A DNA stretch of 64,000 bases from Bacteroidota bacterium (GTDB taxonomy: Bacteria > Bacteroidota > Bacteroidia > Chitinophagales > Saprospiraceae). Position numbers and translations under genes: made by a program. Shown here in pieces: positions 47,509 to 57,121 of the stretch. The notes below the pieces were generated by a model, which was given only the letters and a program-made list of their open reading frames with translations, was not told the origin of the DNA and ran no database searches. Location of the stretch: the NCBI GenBank assembly GCA_029781865.1, contig JAKOVW010000057.1, forward strand, positions 112,671 through 176,670, read 5' to 3'. Position 1 is the first letter of the stretch; every line of letters starts with the position of its first letter.

Positions 47509-48956
47509 AACTTCACTTTAGAAATCGCAAACAATCCGGCAAAGGTCAGCAATCCATTAATACCTAAATTCAAATAGCCCAATAAAAATCCGTTCAACCA
47601 GTTTTGAGATTGACTATCTATAATATAAACGGCGAATGGCACAATCAAACAGACTACTACAATTTTATAATTATCCGGAAGCATCCGCTTGGTCAGAATG
47701 GCAAATGCAAACAAACCCAAAAGCGGACCATACGTATACCCGGCCACTTTTAGGATTAAATCAATGATGGATTTATTATCGATGTACTTGAACAAAAAAA
47801 TCAATAACAAAAAGACGAAAGCAAAACCATAGTGAACCGTTTTTCTCAATTTCACTTTTTCGGCTTCCTTTAAATCCAATCGTTTACTAAAGCCCAGAAT
47901 ATCCTGGCAAAATGAGGAAGTCAAAGCGGTGATAGCACCATCCGCACTCGGAAATAATGCGGAAATCAATGCTATGATAAACACGAATGAAAAAAAGACC
48001 GGCATATGTTTCAATGAAATGGTCGGAAAAAGATCATCTCCGGACACGCTAATTTGCTGCTTTGAAGCATATAGATAGAGTAATCCACCGAGGGTTAAAA
48101 ACAAAACATTTACGATGATTAGAATGATACTGAAAACAAGCATGTTTTTCTGAGAATCCTTCAAGGTACTGACACTGATATTTTTCTGCATCATTTCCTG
48201 ATCCATTCCGGTCATACTTATGGTAATTAAAGCACCTCCGATAATATGCTTTATGAAATGTGAACCACTAAAAATATTTGTATTAAAAATCTTCAGGTAA
48301 TCATGCTTGCCGAGTTCTGCATAGGAATCGTACAGAGAAAGATTTAACTGTTCTAAAATCATCCAAATACAAATCAACAGACCACTCAACATAAAAAAAG
48401 TTTGCAAGGTATCTGTCCAGACTATCGTTTTTACCCCACCCTGCAGGGTGTAAATCAAAATCATCAACAAAATAAAAAATGCCGTATAGTAGAATGAAAT
48501 TCCTAAATCATTTAACAGAAACAATTGAAGCACATTGATCACAAGATATAACCGCGCGGTTGCTCCAATGGTCCGTGATATAATAAAAAAAGAAGAACCT
48601 GTCTTATAAGCTACCTCTCCAAATCTCGATTCCAGAAAATGATAAATGGAGGTTAATTGCAGAGAATAATAAATGGGTAGCAAAACAAAGGCTACCACAA
48701 TATAACCGATAAAATAACCCAGGACCACCTGGAAATAATAAAACCCCTGTGTACCCACTGTACCCGGCACGGAGATAAATGTAACTCCTGATAATGACGT
48801 ACCGATCATACCAAAAGCCACTATGTACCACTTTGAATTGCGCTTACCAATAAAAAAACTTTCATTGGATTGATCTTTAGAAGTTATTCTTGCTATAGCC
48901 AGTAAAATGCCAAAATAAATTAGCATAATCACGATCAACCAAAAATGTACTTCCAT
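47505..48956 (-). CDS. Sodium/solute symporter (SSS family)
   Basis: A 483-residue polytopic inner-membrane protein with about 13 hydrophobic segments in the LeuT-like arrangement of the SSS family. Motifs include GTSLSGVTFISVPG near helix 2 and SALFPSADGAITALTSSF in the later helix that contributes to sodium binding. The 4-base overlap with murQ points to uptake of an amino sugar such as MurNAc, anhydro-MurNAc or a muropeptide; this is inference from context. A TATATTTG promoter box lies 52 bases upstream. Confidence 0.9.
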   Translation of the reverse strand: MEVHFWLIVIMLIYFGILLAIARITSKDQSNESFFIGKRNSKWYIVAFGMIGTSLSGVTFISVPGTVGTQGFYYFQVVLGYFIGYIVVAFVLLPIYYSLQLTSIYHFLESRFGEVAYKTGSSFFIISRTIGATARLYLVINVLQLFLLNDLGISFYYTAFFILLMILIYTLQGGVKTIVWTDTLQTFFMLSGLLICIWMILEQLNLSLYDSYAELGKHDYLKIFNTNIFSGSHFIKHIIGGALITISMTGMDQEMMQKNISVSTLKDSQKNMLVFSIILIIVNVLFLTLGGLLYLYASKQQISVSGDDLFPTISLKHMPVFFSFVFIIALISALFPSADGAITALTSSFCQDILGFSKRLDLKEAEKVKLRKTVHYGFAFVFLLLIFLFKYIDNKSIIDLILKVAGYTYGPLLGLFAFAILTKRMLPDNYKIVVVCLIVPFAVYIIDSQSQNWLNGFLLGYLNLGINGLLTFAGLFAISKVKL

Positions 48957-49008
48957 AAAATTATAAGTTGACCCTTCACCTCAAAAAGCAGGAAAGGATG
49001 ATTTGATT

Positions 49009-49016
49009 CAAATATA
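49009..49016 (-). promoter_or_regulatory. Putative -7 element (TATATTTG) of the symporter-murQ operon
   Basis: CAAATATA on the plus strand reads TATATTTG on the minus strand, 52 bases before the ATG at 48956. Confidence 0.45.
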
Positions 49017-49242
49017 GCATATGCGTAAAGATATTAAAATAAATTCAGGCATCCCGACAGGAATGATGAGAATGTGAGTTCTAACACAAGATCTGTATGA
49101 TAAAAAACACCATATAAATTAAGTAAATAATTTCTTAATACTTTTCACTCAGCATAAACTCTGTTATGACTAAAAATACCTGGCAGCAAGCAAAATTTTG
49201 GCTACGGACTGAAGTCCTTGATAACTTGTTGTTAATCGCACA

Positions 49243-50517
49243 ATGAAATTTTCTTTACAAGAGGAATTCCGTTTTATTTGCAATATGCACGCCCGGGTCA
49301 TCAATTTATACAAAGTTTCATTTGCAGGTTTGAATTCAAACTCGTGGCTACTGGCTTTGGTACAATTGGTCAATCGTGCAGGCACTATGGTTGTCCCTTT
49401 TATGTCCATGTATATGACACAACATATAGGTGTCAGCATTACCAAAGCGGGAATAGTGATGGCTTGTTTTGGCGCAGGCTCAATTGTTGGCGCTTATTTC
49501 GGAGGTAAACTGACGGATAAATTTGGATTTTATAATCTGATGTTGTGCTCACTCCTGTTCGGTGGAATTTCATACATCATCCTATCCTTTCTACAAAATT
49601 ACTTTTTGATTTGTACAGGAGTATTTTTTATGTCTATTATCAATGAAAGTTTTCGCCCTGCAAGCATGGCTGCAATTTCTGCATACAGCAATCCGGACAC
49701 GCTGACGCGCAGTGGTTCATTAGTGCGGTTGTCCGTGAATCTTGGCTGGGCTTTTGGAGCTGCAATAGGTGGATGGATAGCTTCTTACAATTATCAACTT
49801 TTATTTTGGGTGGATGGTGTCACCAATATGCTCGCGGCATTATTAATTTATTACAAACTACCCAGAATGCTGGCTGTTCATAAACAAAAAACAAATACGC
49901 CGATACCAAGCCATTCAGTTTCGCCATTTAAAGATCATTTTTATCTGGCTTTCATTTTTCTTACTTGTTTATTTGGAATTTGTTTTTTTCAAATATTTTC
50001 CACCATGCCGATTTACCTTAAAAAAGAATTACTTCTTTCTGAACGCGAAATCGGCTGGATCATGGGCTTAAATGGCTTGTTGATTGCTGCATTCGAAATG
50101 ATTGCAGTTTATTCTTTGGAAAATGTGAATAGACTAAAGCTAATTGCATTGGGTACATTTATTACGGGTTTTTCGTTTGTGCTTTTTAATTTACTCAATT
50201 ATGATGCATTAGCTGTCGGTATCACTTCTTCGGTAGTAATTACTGTTGGTGAAATTTTTGCGATGCCATTTATGCTGAGTTTTTTTATGAAACGTAGTAA
50301 TCCAACCAACATTGGACAATACGCATCTTTATATACCATGTCTTATAGTGTTGCACATATCGCAGGCAGTTCTGTCGGAAGTGCCGTAGCGGATCATTAC
50401 AGCTTTCAGATACTTTGGTGGTGTGTCGGAATACTATCCTCTCTGGTAGCCTTAGCGTTTTTATACATGCAAAAACGCGAATCCAAATATCCTGTATTGA
50501 AGGCGATTCACGCCTGA
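49243..50517 (+). CDS. MFS transporter (multidrug-efflux-like)
   Basis: A 424-residue membrane protein with 12 predicted helices and the MFS loop motif GGKLTDKFGFYN between helices 2 and 3. SLVRLSVNLGWAFGAAIGG in helix 5 resembles the drug:proton antiporter motif, and the overall pattern is like the MdtH/YfmO group. Substrate unknown. The first ATG at 49243 adds 14 residues before a second ATG at 49285, which may be the real start because the membrane-proximal segment begins soon after it. It is monocistronic. Confidence 0.87.
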   Translation: MKFSLQEEFRFICNMHARVINLYKVSFAGLNSNSWLLALVQLVNRAGTMVVPFMSMYMTQHIGVSITKAGIVMACFGAGSIVGAYFGGKLTDKFGFYNLMLCSLLFGGISYIILSFLQNYFLICTGVFFMSIINESFRPASMAAISAYSNPDTLTRSGSLVRLSVNLGWAFGAAIGGWIASYNYQLLFWVDGVTNMLAALLIYYKLPRMLAVHKQKTNTPIPSHSVSPFKDHFYLAFIFLTCLFGICFFQIFSTMPIYLKKELLLSEREIGWIMGLNGLLIAAFEMIAVYSLENVNRLKLIALGTFITGFSFVLFNLLNYDALAVGITSSVVITVGEIFAMPFMLSFFMKRSNPTNIGQYASLYTMSYSVAHIAGSSVGSAVADHYSFQILWWCVGILSSLVALAFLYMQKRESKYPVLKAIHA

Positions 50518-50536
50518 AAGGAATGCGGTTATCTGT

Positions 50537-50544
50537 TATCTTTG
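50537..50544 (+). promoter_or_regulatory. Putative -7 element (TATCTTTG) of the TMTC-like gene
   Basis: TATCTTTG fits TAnnTTTG and lies 21 bases before the ATG at 50566. Confidence 0.45.
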
Positions 50545-50565
50545 CAGCTCAAATGAACGGTTGTT

Positions 50566-52497
50566 ATGCAATTTAACGGATTCAATAAATGGCCCATACC
50601 AAGCAAGTGGAATATCTATATCATTCTTATTCTGTCTTTTGGAATCTATGCCAATACCCTCTTTCACGATTTTGTTTTGGATGACATAGTTGTTTTCACT
50701 GAAAACAGTTATGTTCAGAACGGCGTTCGTGGAATCCCCGACATCGTGAGTCATGACACTTATGCCGGTTATTTTAAAGATCCCGGTAAAAAAACCAATC
50801 TCACCGGAGGACGATACAGACCTCTTACCCTTTGTTTTTTCGCATTTCAGCATCAACTATTCGGCAACAACGCCTTTATAGCTCATCTATTTAATATTTT
50901 ATTTTTTTGCATTCTCAATTTGGTTATTTATCAAGTTCTTGTTCGCTTACTGTCTTTTAAATATCCTGATCATTCCAAAACAGTTGCTTTCCTCACTACC
51001 ATATTGTTTGCTGTACTTCCCATTCATACGGAAGTAGTCGCCAACGTCAAAGGCCTTGATGAAATCTGGGCTTTATTGTTTTCCATGCTAGCCCTGCTTT
51101 TTTTACTCCGGAATTTTACCGCGACTCACTTATCCAATTATGTGTTAGCCGGATTGAGTTTTGTGTTGGCTATGCTTTCAAAAGAAAGTTCATTCGTCTT
51201 TGCTATTTTAATTCCAATAGGCTTGCTGCTTTTCATTGCGGACCAGAGGAAGCTGATTGGGTATTCAATGATACCATTAGTGCTGTCAGGAATTTTAATG
51301 CTGGTTTGCAGAATTGCCGTTATAGGATCCGGCATGATATCCACGTCGAATAACTTTCTGGAAAATCCATTCCTGAAATTTCGCGGAGACCGATTACTGG
51401 AAATGAATCCAGCTGAAAAATACGGCACCATTTTTTACACATTTTTAAAATACATACTGCTACAGATATTTCCTTTTCCATTAACTCATGATTATGCACC
51501 CAAAAGCATTGATACCTATTCTTTGTTTTCTTTGTTCCCGATTCTTGCTGTGCTTCTATATGGTGCATTGATTTTCCTGGCCTTCAAATTTTTGAAATCC
51601 AGACCTATTTATTCCTGGTCTATTTTCGTCTTTATCATAGCTCTTCTGCCTACATCAAACTTGTTTTTTTCAATCGGGGCCTATATGGGTGAGCGCTATG
51701 CATTTATATCTTCACTTGGATTCTGTCTTGCACTATCGTATTGGTTATACAGTTACCTTATGCCAAAATTTAAATATACCTTACCCTTATTGCTATTAAT
51801 TATTCTGGCATTTTCTATCAGAAGTATATCCAGGAATACGGCCTGGAAAGATAATTTAACTTTATTCAGTACTGATTATGACTATTCCATGAATAGCGCC
51901 AAACTGAATTCCTCACTTGGTTACACGCTACTGGAAAAATACCGCAATCTGGATGACAAAGACAACAATAAATATTTATTGACACAGGCTATTTTTCATT
52001 TGAAAAAGGCTACAGAAATCTATCCAAAATATACAGATTGTCTTTACCTATTGGGCAATGCTTATTTTCTCAACAAAGAATTTAAAAACTCAGTCATCAT
52101 ATATGACAAGTATATTGAATTAAATCCGAATGATAATTCATTACTGAAAAACTATCAAAAAGCACTGCGTGAATATGGCAGGGTTTTATTTTTTGAGGAT
52201 AACAATAATTTACAAGCGTCCAATGTATTACTAAGATCACTTAAATTAAATCCGAATGACGATAAAGCTTGGGAAATCCTCGGTAGCGCCCAGGCCGAAA
52301 TGGGGTATCTTGGAAAATCACTGGAATCATTGTTAAAAGCAATTGAAATCAATCCGCAGTCTGCCAGCACCTGGGCCAATCTGTATATCACCTATACGCG
52401 ATTAGGTGACAAAGAAAAAGCACAGCAAGCCATCAACGAGGGAATGAAAATTGATCCGGATGTGGTTAAAAAGCTGATGTCGGTCAAAGTGAAATGA
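50566..52497 (+). CDS. TMTC-like membrane protein with C-terminal TPR repeats
   Basis: A 643-residue protein. The first 440 residues hold about 10-11 membrane helices, with a first loop FHDFVLDDIVVFTENSYVQNG (DD motif at 38-39) typical of GT-C O-mannosyltransferase-like proteins and the DUF1736 region of TMTC proteins. The last 190 residues form four or five TPR units (for example AIFHLKKATEIYPKYTDCLYLLGNAYF and NPNDDKAWEILGSAQAEMGY). The layout resembles eukaryotic TMTC O-mannosyltransferases and bacterial relatives of unknown target. It is monocistronic. Activity is not provable from sequence. Confidence 0.85.
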   Translation: MQFNGFNKWPIPSKWNIYIILILSFGIYANTLFHDFVLDDIVVFTENSYVQNGVRGIPDIVSHDTYAGYFKDPGKKTNLTGGRYRPLTLCFFAFQHQLFGNNAFIAHLFNILFFCILNLVIYQVLVRLLSFKYPDHSKTVAFLTTILFAVLPIHTEVVANVKGLDEIWALLFSMLALLFLLRNFTATHLSNYVLAGLSFVLAMLSKESSFVFAILIPIGLLLFIADQRKLIGYSMIPLVLSGILMLVCRIAVIGSGMISTSNNFLENPFLKFRGDRLLEMNPAEKYGTIFYTFLKYILLQIFPFPLTHDYAPKSIDTYSLFSLFPILAVLLYGALIFLAFKFLKSRPIYSWSIFVFIIALLPTSNLFFSIGAYMGERYAFISSLGFCLALSYWLYSYLMPKFKYTLPLLLLIILAFSIRSISRNTAWKDNLTLFSTDYDYSMNSAKLNSSLGYTLLEKYRNLDDKDNNKYLLTQAIFHLKKATEIYPKYTDCLYLLGNAYFLNKEFKNSVIIYDKYIELNPNDNSLLKNYQKALREYGRVLFFEDNNNLQASNVLLRSLKLNPNDDKAWEILGSAQAEMGYLGKSLESLLKAIEINPQSASTWANLYITYTRLGDKEKAQQAINEGMKIDPDVVKKLMSVKVK

Positions 52498-52509
52498 GAA
52501 TAACTGAAT

Positions 52510-52543
52510 AGTTAGGAGTTAGGAGTGAGGAGTGTGGAGTTGG
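52510..52543. repeat. Heptanucleotide tandem repeat (AGTKAGG-type)
   Basis: Nearly five copies of a 7-base unit: AGTTAGG, AGTTAGG, AGTGAGG, AGTGTGG, AGTTGG. It is directly downstream of the TMTC-like gene stop and has no open frame of its own. Confidence 0.8.
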
Positions 52544-52846
52544 TAAAAAATAATTCTATTTATTCTTTTTCAATATTAAGCAGGAATTGACACGGGTTAG
52601 GATTGAGCGTTTCGCAAATTTCATATGCAAATAATAAATAATTCCAGATCATCATTTTATTTACGAACATTGCGACGAGTAGGCTTTACTAGTGTCTGAG
52701 TGTATTACAAACGCTTTCTGCAACACATGGAATAAATATAGAATTGGCACGATTGCCGATTATGAAACCCGGGCGAATAATTAAAATGACTTACTATAGA
52801 CATCCGTAAATTTAGTATCGCATTCTATACTGATGTATACTTAATT
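52544..52846. other. Intergenic spacer, no gene seen
   Basis: About 300 AT-rich bases between the heptamer repeat and the stop of the convergent delta-60 protein gene. I see no coding frame, hairpin terminator or RNA gene. Confidence 0.5.
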
Positions 52847-54406
52847 TTAAATCTTAATCAACGGAATAGTTCCCCTAAATTTATCATTCATCCACTTCAT
52901 CAGATAAAACCCGGGTTTTACATTTTTTACAGAATAATTTAGTACTTTATCATTTAAATCTGAAGAGTGAATTATGCTTCTGTCAACAATTTGCGATTGC
53001 AGATTTATAATTTGAATATTTAAATCGGAACCGGATAGCTTCTCATTTATATTAATATTCAAGTTATCATTAACCGGATTGGGACTTACGCTCAATAATT
53101 GGTGTTGAACTGCATGATCATCATTTTTTATAACGATGTCATTCAAAAATCGCATAGTCAGGAAATTGATATTTGTTCCATCTTTATAATTCGCCACCAT
53201 GACTAGTTTCCCATCTTTCTGCATTAAAAAACTGGGTGTGTTATATGCGATAATGCTACCTGCATCAAATGCCGCAACACCTTTTTTTCCAAAACTCTGA
53301 TCGATACTTCCATCCGGATTAAACCGAACGATCACAAAACTATTGTGACCCAACAAAAGGCTCAATCCACATACCAACAATTTTCCGTCGGGCTGCTGGA
53401 TCATATACAGACCATCATCCACCGGACCTTTCAGATCATAAGTCATTTTGCCGTCAACACCAAACCCAGGATCCAGTGTTCCATCCGCCTTATACATGGC
53501 TAAAGCAAAATCAAGATTGGTTATGCTGTCTTTTGACGTACCTGATACGATATACCTACCATCATTAAGGCGAATTGAGGTATAAGCCACATCCTGATTA
53601 TTTTGAAAATCGGTTTGCAAGCTACCCCCATTTCCAAAACTCTGATCCAGACTACCATCTTCATTCAACCTCAAAAAAGCAAAATTTGTCTTTGATGTAA
53701 CTCCTGCACAACCTGTCATAAAAATTTTATGATCATCCTGAATCATCATGCTGAATGGAATATTTTCCCTGGTCAGAAATTTAAAATATCGATGCCCGGT
53801 GTGATTAAAGCTTGAATCGATCGTTCCATCCGGATAAAACCGGGAAATAATCCAGTCCAAATCAAATGAATCAACAACCGTAATCCCGGAAACAAGATAT
53901 TTTCCATCTTCCTGAACAACCAGTGATAATGGCCCCGTTGATCTGCCGTATCTGTATCTGAGAATGCCCTGTTGTCCAAAACCCATATCCGGACTACCAT
54001 CTGGATTTAGCCTTATTAGTATTCCCAAAGAATTTGGACTACTTTCTGTCCATCCTCCAATGATAATTTTCTCATCACTAAGCACATTGATAAATTCAAT
54101 ATTTTCCTGTGCAGATCCAAAATCCCATGTCATTTTACCCAGGGTACCAAAATCAGGATCCGGATCGCCATTTGGCAAATACCGAATTAAAGCAAAATCA
54201 TAGCCGCCATTGATACCATTCGTTTGGCCGCCTACAAGAATTCTTCCATCTGACTGAATGGCTACAGCATTTGCCTGGTCCTTTCCTCCAAAATCTGTAT
54301 GAACCCAGCCACCTTTACCAAAATCAGGATCCAGGCTTCCAGCTTGCAAGTAAACTTCCCTTGCATTAAAGAGTGCAATGACAACAAGTAAATATGAAAT
54401 TCTCAT
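52847..54406 (-). CDS. Delta-60-repeat secreted protein with type IX sorting domain
   Basis: A 519-residue exported protein. A signal peptide (about 1-21) precedes some seven delta-60 repeats of the form LDPDFGxxGxxxxDFGxxxxxxxxxxxQxDGKILVGG, for example DPDFGKGGWVHTDFGG and SIDQSFGKKGVAAFD. The last 80 residues form a type A T9SS C-terminal sorting domain, starting VSPNPVNDNLNI and ending YLMKWMNDKFRGTIPLIKI. The ATG at 54406 is chosen over one nine codons earlier because it begins the signal peptide. It is thus a likely cargo of the gld system at 21.6-27.3 kb. Confidence 0.93.
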   Translation of the reverse strand: MRISYLLVVIALFNAREVYLQAGSLDPDFGKGGWVHTDFGGKDQANAVAIQSDGRILVGGQTNGINGGYDFALIRYLPNGDPDPDFGTLGKMTWDFGSAQENIEFINVLSDEKIIIGGWTESSPNSLGILIRLNPDGSPDMGFGQQGILRYRYGRSTGPLSLVVQEDGKYLVSGITVVDSFDLDWIISRFYPDGTIDSSFNHTGHRYFKFLTRENIPFSMMIQDDHKIFMTGCAGVTSKTNFAFLRLNEDGSLDQSFGNGGSLQTDFQNNQDVAYTSIRLNDGRYIVSGTSKDSITNLDFALAMYKADGTLDPGFGVDGKMTYDLKGPVDDGLYMIQQPDGKLLVCGLSLLLGHNSFVIVRFNPDGSIDQSFGKKGVAAFDAGSIIAYNTPSFLMQKDGKLVMVANYKDGTNINFLTMRFLNDIVIKNDDHAVQHQLLSVSPNPVNDNLNININEKLSGSDLNIQIINLQSQIVDRSIIHSSDLNDKVLNYSVKNVKPGFYLMKWMNDKFRGTIPLIKI

Positions 54407-54582
54407 ACCTTTAGATTTTAGATAAAAATACAAAACAAGCTAATTATACACAGCAATTGAATCAATGGATGTAAATAAGATCCCTCAGGTCTTTCGATTA
54501 TAGCTTTAATTAACCAGGTATTAACAATGGATTGATAATGAAAGCCTGGTTTACTTTGTTAGAGAATCATTAAAAAAATAAA

Positions 54583-55218
54583 ATGCACGTACTTCTATCC
54601 CTTTTTATGATCAGCTCAATTGTGGCCAGCAAACCGGATCCACAAGCCAAGAAGCTTATGGATAAGGTTCATAATGTTTATGAAAAAGCAAATACACTGG
54701 ATATCACCTTTAAATATGAACAGTCCAATTCAGATATTGTAGGTCTGACTAAAAAGGGACAATTGATTTCAAAAGGGCCGATGTTTAAATTACTACTGGA
54801 TGAAATCGAAATTTACAGTGATGGAAAAATCCAATATACTTATTTGAAAAAAAATAAGGAAGTGCAGATAACAGAACCTGATGACAAAGAGAACAAATAT
54901 CACCCAAAACACATCGCAGAAATATATCAATCCGGCACACACGAATATTCTATAACAAAAAAAATCAAAGAAGGCGGTAATGTCCTGATTGTGGTTGAAT
55001 TCAAACCGACAGACAAGTCCGATCCTGTTTCCAATATCAAACTATTCATATCAGAGAAAACAAATCAGATTGAAAAAGTACAATGGTTTGAGCGTACCGG
55101 CGATAAAACACTGGTCACTTTTTTGAAAAGCCAATTCAATAAATCTTTTGACGACGCCAGTTTCACTCTGGACACCAAAACATTAAAGGATATTCACGTA
55201 GAAGACCTAAGAGATTAA
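54583..55218 (+). CDS. LolA-like outer-membrane lipoprotein carrier-fold protein
   Basis: A 211-residue periplasmic protein. A short hydrophobic signal (1-15, LLSLFMISSIVAS) precedes a half-barrel of beta strands with the LolA-like repeat pattern: LDITFKYEQ, KKGQLISKGPMFKLLLD, EIYSDGKIQYTYLKKNKEVQI and SNIKLFISEKTNQIEKVQWFERTG. The YSDGKIQYTY segment is the common Bacteroidota LolA-like signature. Its job may be lipoprotein transport to the outer membrane. The gene is followed by the GH3 gene on the same strand after 150 bases. Confidence 0.8.
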   Translation: MHVLLSLFMISSIVASKPDPQAKKLMDKVHNVYEKANTLDITFKYEQSNSDIVGLTKKGQLISKGPMFKLLLDEIEIYSDGKIQYTYLKKNKEVQITEPDDKENKYHPKHIAEIYQSGTHEYSITKKIKEGGNVLIVVEFKPTDKSDPVSNIKLFISEKTNQIEKVQWFERTGDKTLVTFLKSQFNKSFDDASFTLDTKTLKDIHVEDLRD

Positions 55219-55354
55219 ACCGCGGCTGGTCGGGCACATTGAAAGTATGACAGGAAAGTCTATCCGTACTATCCAGGTATAGCTGATTCAATTGTTCCAA
55301 TCCGGCGTTCCTATATTCTTTTCTAAATCCCTGTCAAATTCCCTTCGACTTAAT

Positions 55355-55362
55355 TAATTTTG
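55355..55362 (+). promoter_or_regulatory. Putative -7 element (TAATTTTG) of the GH3 gene
   Basis: TAATTTTG fits TAnnTTTG and ends 6 bases before the ATG at 55369; it also overlaps a possible TTG start at 55360, favouring the ATG. Confidence 0.45.
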
Positions 55363-55368
55363 CATAGA

Positions 55369-56877
55369 ATGAACTTGAAGAGAAAGCTAATCCATTTCGT
55401 AGCCAATAAAGTGTGCAGGACTTTATCCAATGACTATAATGATGGCATTCGAATTCAACATAAACTATTTTCAACGTTTATCGAAAAAGCAAAAGCAACT
55501 CAATTTGGGAAAGACCACCATTTTGATAAAATACGGAATTTAGAAGACTTTCAAAATCGCGTTGCAGTAAGGGACTATGAGGAACTCAGTCTTTATTTAG
55601 ATCGGATCAGAAGTGGAGAAAAAGATGTTCTCTGGCCTGGTTTACCAAAATATCTTGCCAAGACATCCGGAACCACTTCCGGAGTTAAATTCATTCCTCT
55701 GACCAGGGAGAGCATAAAGAATCATCTCGATTCAGCGAAATATTGCTTATTCAATTACGTACATCAAAAACCGAACACAGGGATTTTTGATGGCCAAATG
55801 CTCTTTTTATCCGGTTCTCCGGAATTGAAGTATGAAAACAAGATAGCGGTCGGCCGTTTATCCGGTATAGTCAACCATGAAATACCCTCATGGTTTCAAA
55901 ACAATAAATTACCGGATTATAAAAGCAATTGCCTGCAACCCTGGGAACATAAAATTGACACCCTGGTTAAAACCCTTGCTAATAAAGACATTCGGGTCAT
56001 TAGCGGAATACCGCCCTGGATTCAGATGTATTGTGAAAAACTACTGGAATATACTGGTAAGAAACGAATTATTGATGTTTTCCCAAACCTCGAACTCTAC
56101 ATTCATGGAGGTGTAAATTATGCACCTTATAAACAGAAGATATATCAATTAATAGGAAAGGAGATTAATCTCTTGGAAACTTACCCGGCAAGCGAAGGTT
56201 TTATTGCCTATCAAAACGACTACCATCATGAAGGTATGCAGCTGGTAGTCAATGACGGGATCTTCTACGAATTCATTGAAAAGGAAAATGTCTTTAACCA
56301 CCCTGAGAAAAGACTTAGTCTTGAACAAGTAAAACTAAATGTCGACTATGCCATTGTTTTGACAACTAACGCCGGTCTTTGGGCATACCTGATTGGTGAC
56401 CTGGTTAGATTTGTATCACTGAATCCACATAAAATCAAAGTCAGCGGTCGCATCAGTCAGTTTATCTCGGCTTTTGGTGAGCACGTGATTTCCAGTGAAA
56501 TTGACCAGGCCATTTCGATGGCCCAGAAGAAACACCGCTTTGAAGTCATTGAATTCACTGTTGCACCACAGGTTAGTCCAAAAGACAACCAAAATGCCTA
56601 CCATGAATGGTTTATTGAATTCTCCGAACTACCCAAAAATCTACAGGAAATCGCATTTACGATCAATTCCAATTTATGCGAGTTAAACAGCTACTATAAA
56701 GATCTGATAGAAGGTAAATTACTGGATACCTTGAAAATCAGACCGATAAGGAGGAATGGATTCCTGGACTATATGCGAAAAGTAGGCCGGTTAGGCGAGC
56801 AATTCAAGGTCCATCGTCTCAGCAATGACCGCATCATGGCCGATATATTATCCAAAGATGTGATTCCCCATTCGTAA
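55369..56877 (+). CDS. GH3 auxin-responsive-promoter-like acyl-adenylating enzyme
   Basis: A 502-residue protein of the GH3 family within the acyl-CoA synthetase (ANL) superfamily. The nucleotide-binding loop is KTSGTTSGVKF, the adenylate motif is YPASEGFIAYQ, and GDLVRFVSLNP and the C-terminal domain complete the fold. In plants the family conjugates amino acids to auxin and jasmonate; the bacterial substrate is not established. An earlier TTG at 55360 would add three residues. It lies downstream of the LolA-like gene but seems to have its own promoter. Confidence 0.9.
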   Translation: MNLKRKLIHFVANKVCRTLSNDYNDGIRIQHKLFSTFIEKAKATQFGKDHHFDKIRNLEDFQNRVAVRDYEELSLYLDRIRSGEKDVLWPGLPKYLAKTSGTTSGVKFIPLTRESIKNHLDSAKYCLFNYVHQKPNTGIFDGQMLFLSGSPELKYENKIAVGRLSGIVNHEIPSWFQNNKLPDYKSNCLQPWEHKIDTLVKTLANKDIRVISGIPPWIQMYCEKLLEYTGKKRIIDVFPNLELYIHGGVNYAPYKQKIYQLIGKEINLLETYPASEGFIAYQNDYHHEGMQLVVNDGIFYEFIEKENVFNHPEKRLSLEQVKLNVDYAIVLTTNAGLWAYLIGDLVRFVSLNPHKIKVSGRISQFISAFGEHVISSEIDQAISMAQKKHRFEVIEFTVAPQVSPKDNQNAYHEWFIEFSELPKNLQEIAFTINSNLCELNSYYKDLIEGKLLDTLKIRPIRRNGFLDYMRKVGRLGEQFKVHRLSNDRIMADILSKDVIPHS

Positions 56878-57105
56878 ACCCAGCTTCATACAGTGAGGCA
56901 AAGTACCGGCCGGTTTATGCAAATTTCTTTATAAAACATTGATAATGTATTACTTAACCCTTGTTTTTCCGCTCTTAAAATGGAGAATCGAACATTTGCC
57001 TTGCCCTGCAAGAATACTCAATGGGCTTATTTCCATCCAATTTCCGCTATCGTTGCAACTTCAGTCCAAAGCCTAATAAACCTCCGGATATTCCGTTATT
57101 TGTCT

Positions 57106-57113
57106 TAAATTTG
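57106..57113 (+). promoter_or_regulatory. Putative -7 element (TAAATTTG) of the bamD operon
   Basis: TAAATTTG fits TAnnTTTG and ends 8 bases before the bamD ATG at 57122, which would leave almost no leader. Confidence 0.5.
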
Positions 57114-57121
57114 CGCCCTCG

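Noticed and set aside
49203..49214. GGACTGAAGTCC mini-palindrome upstream of the MFS gene
   Set aside because: Five-pair stem with a two-base loop; could easily be chance.
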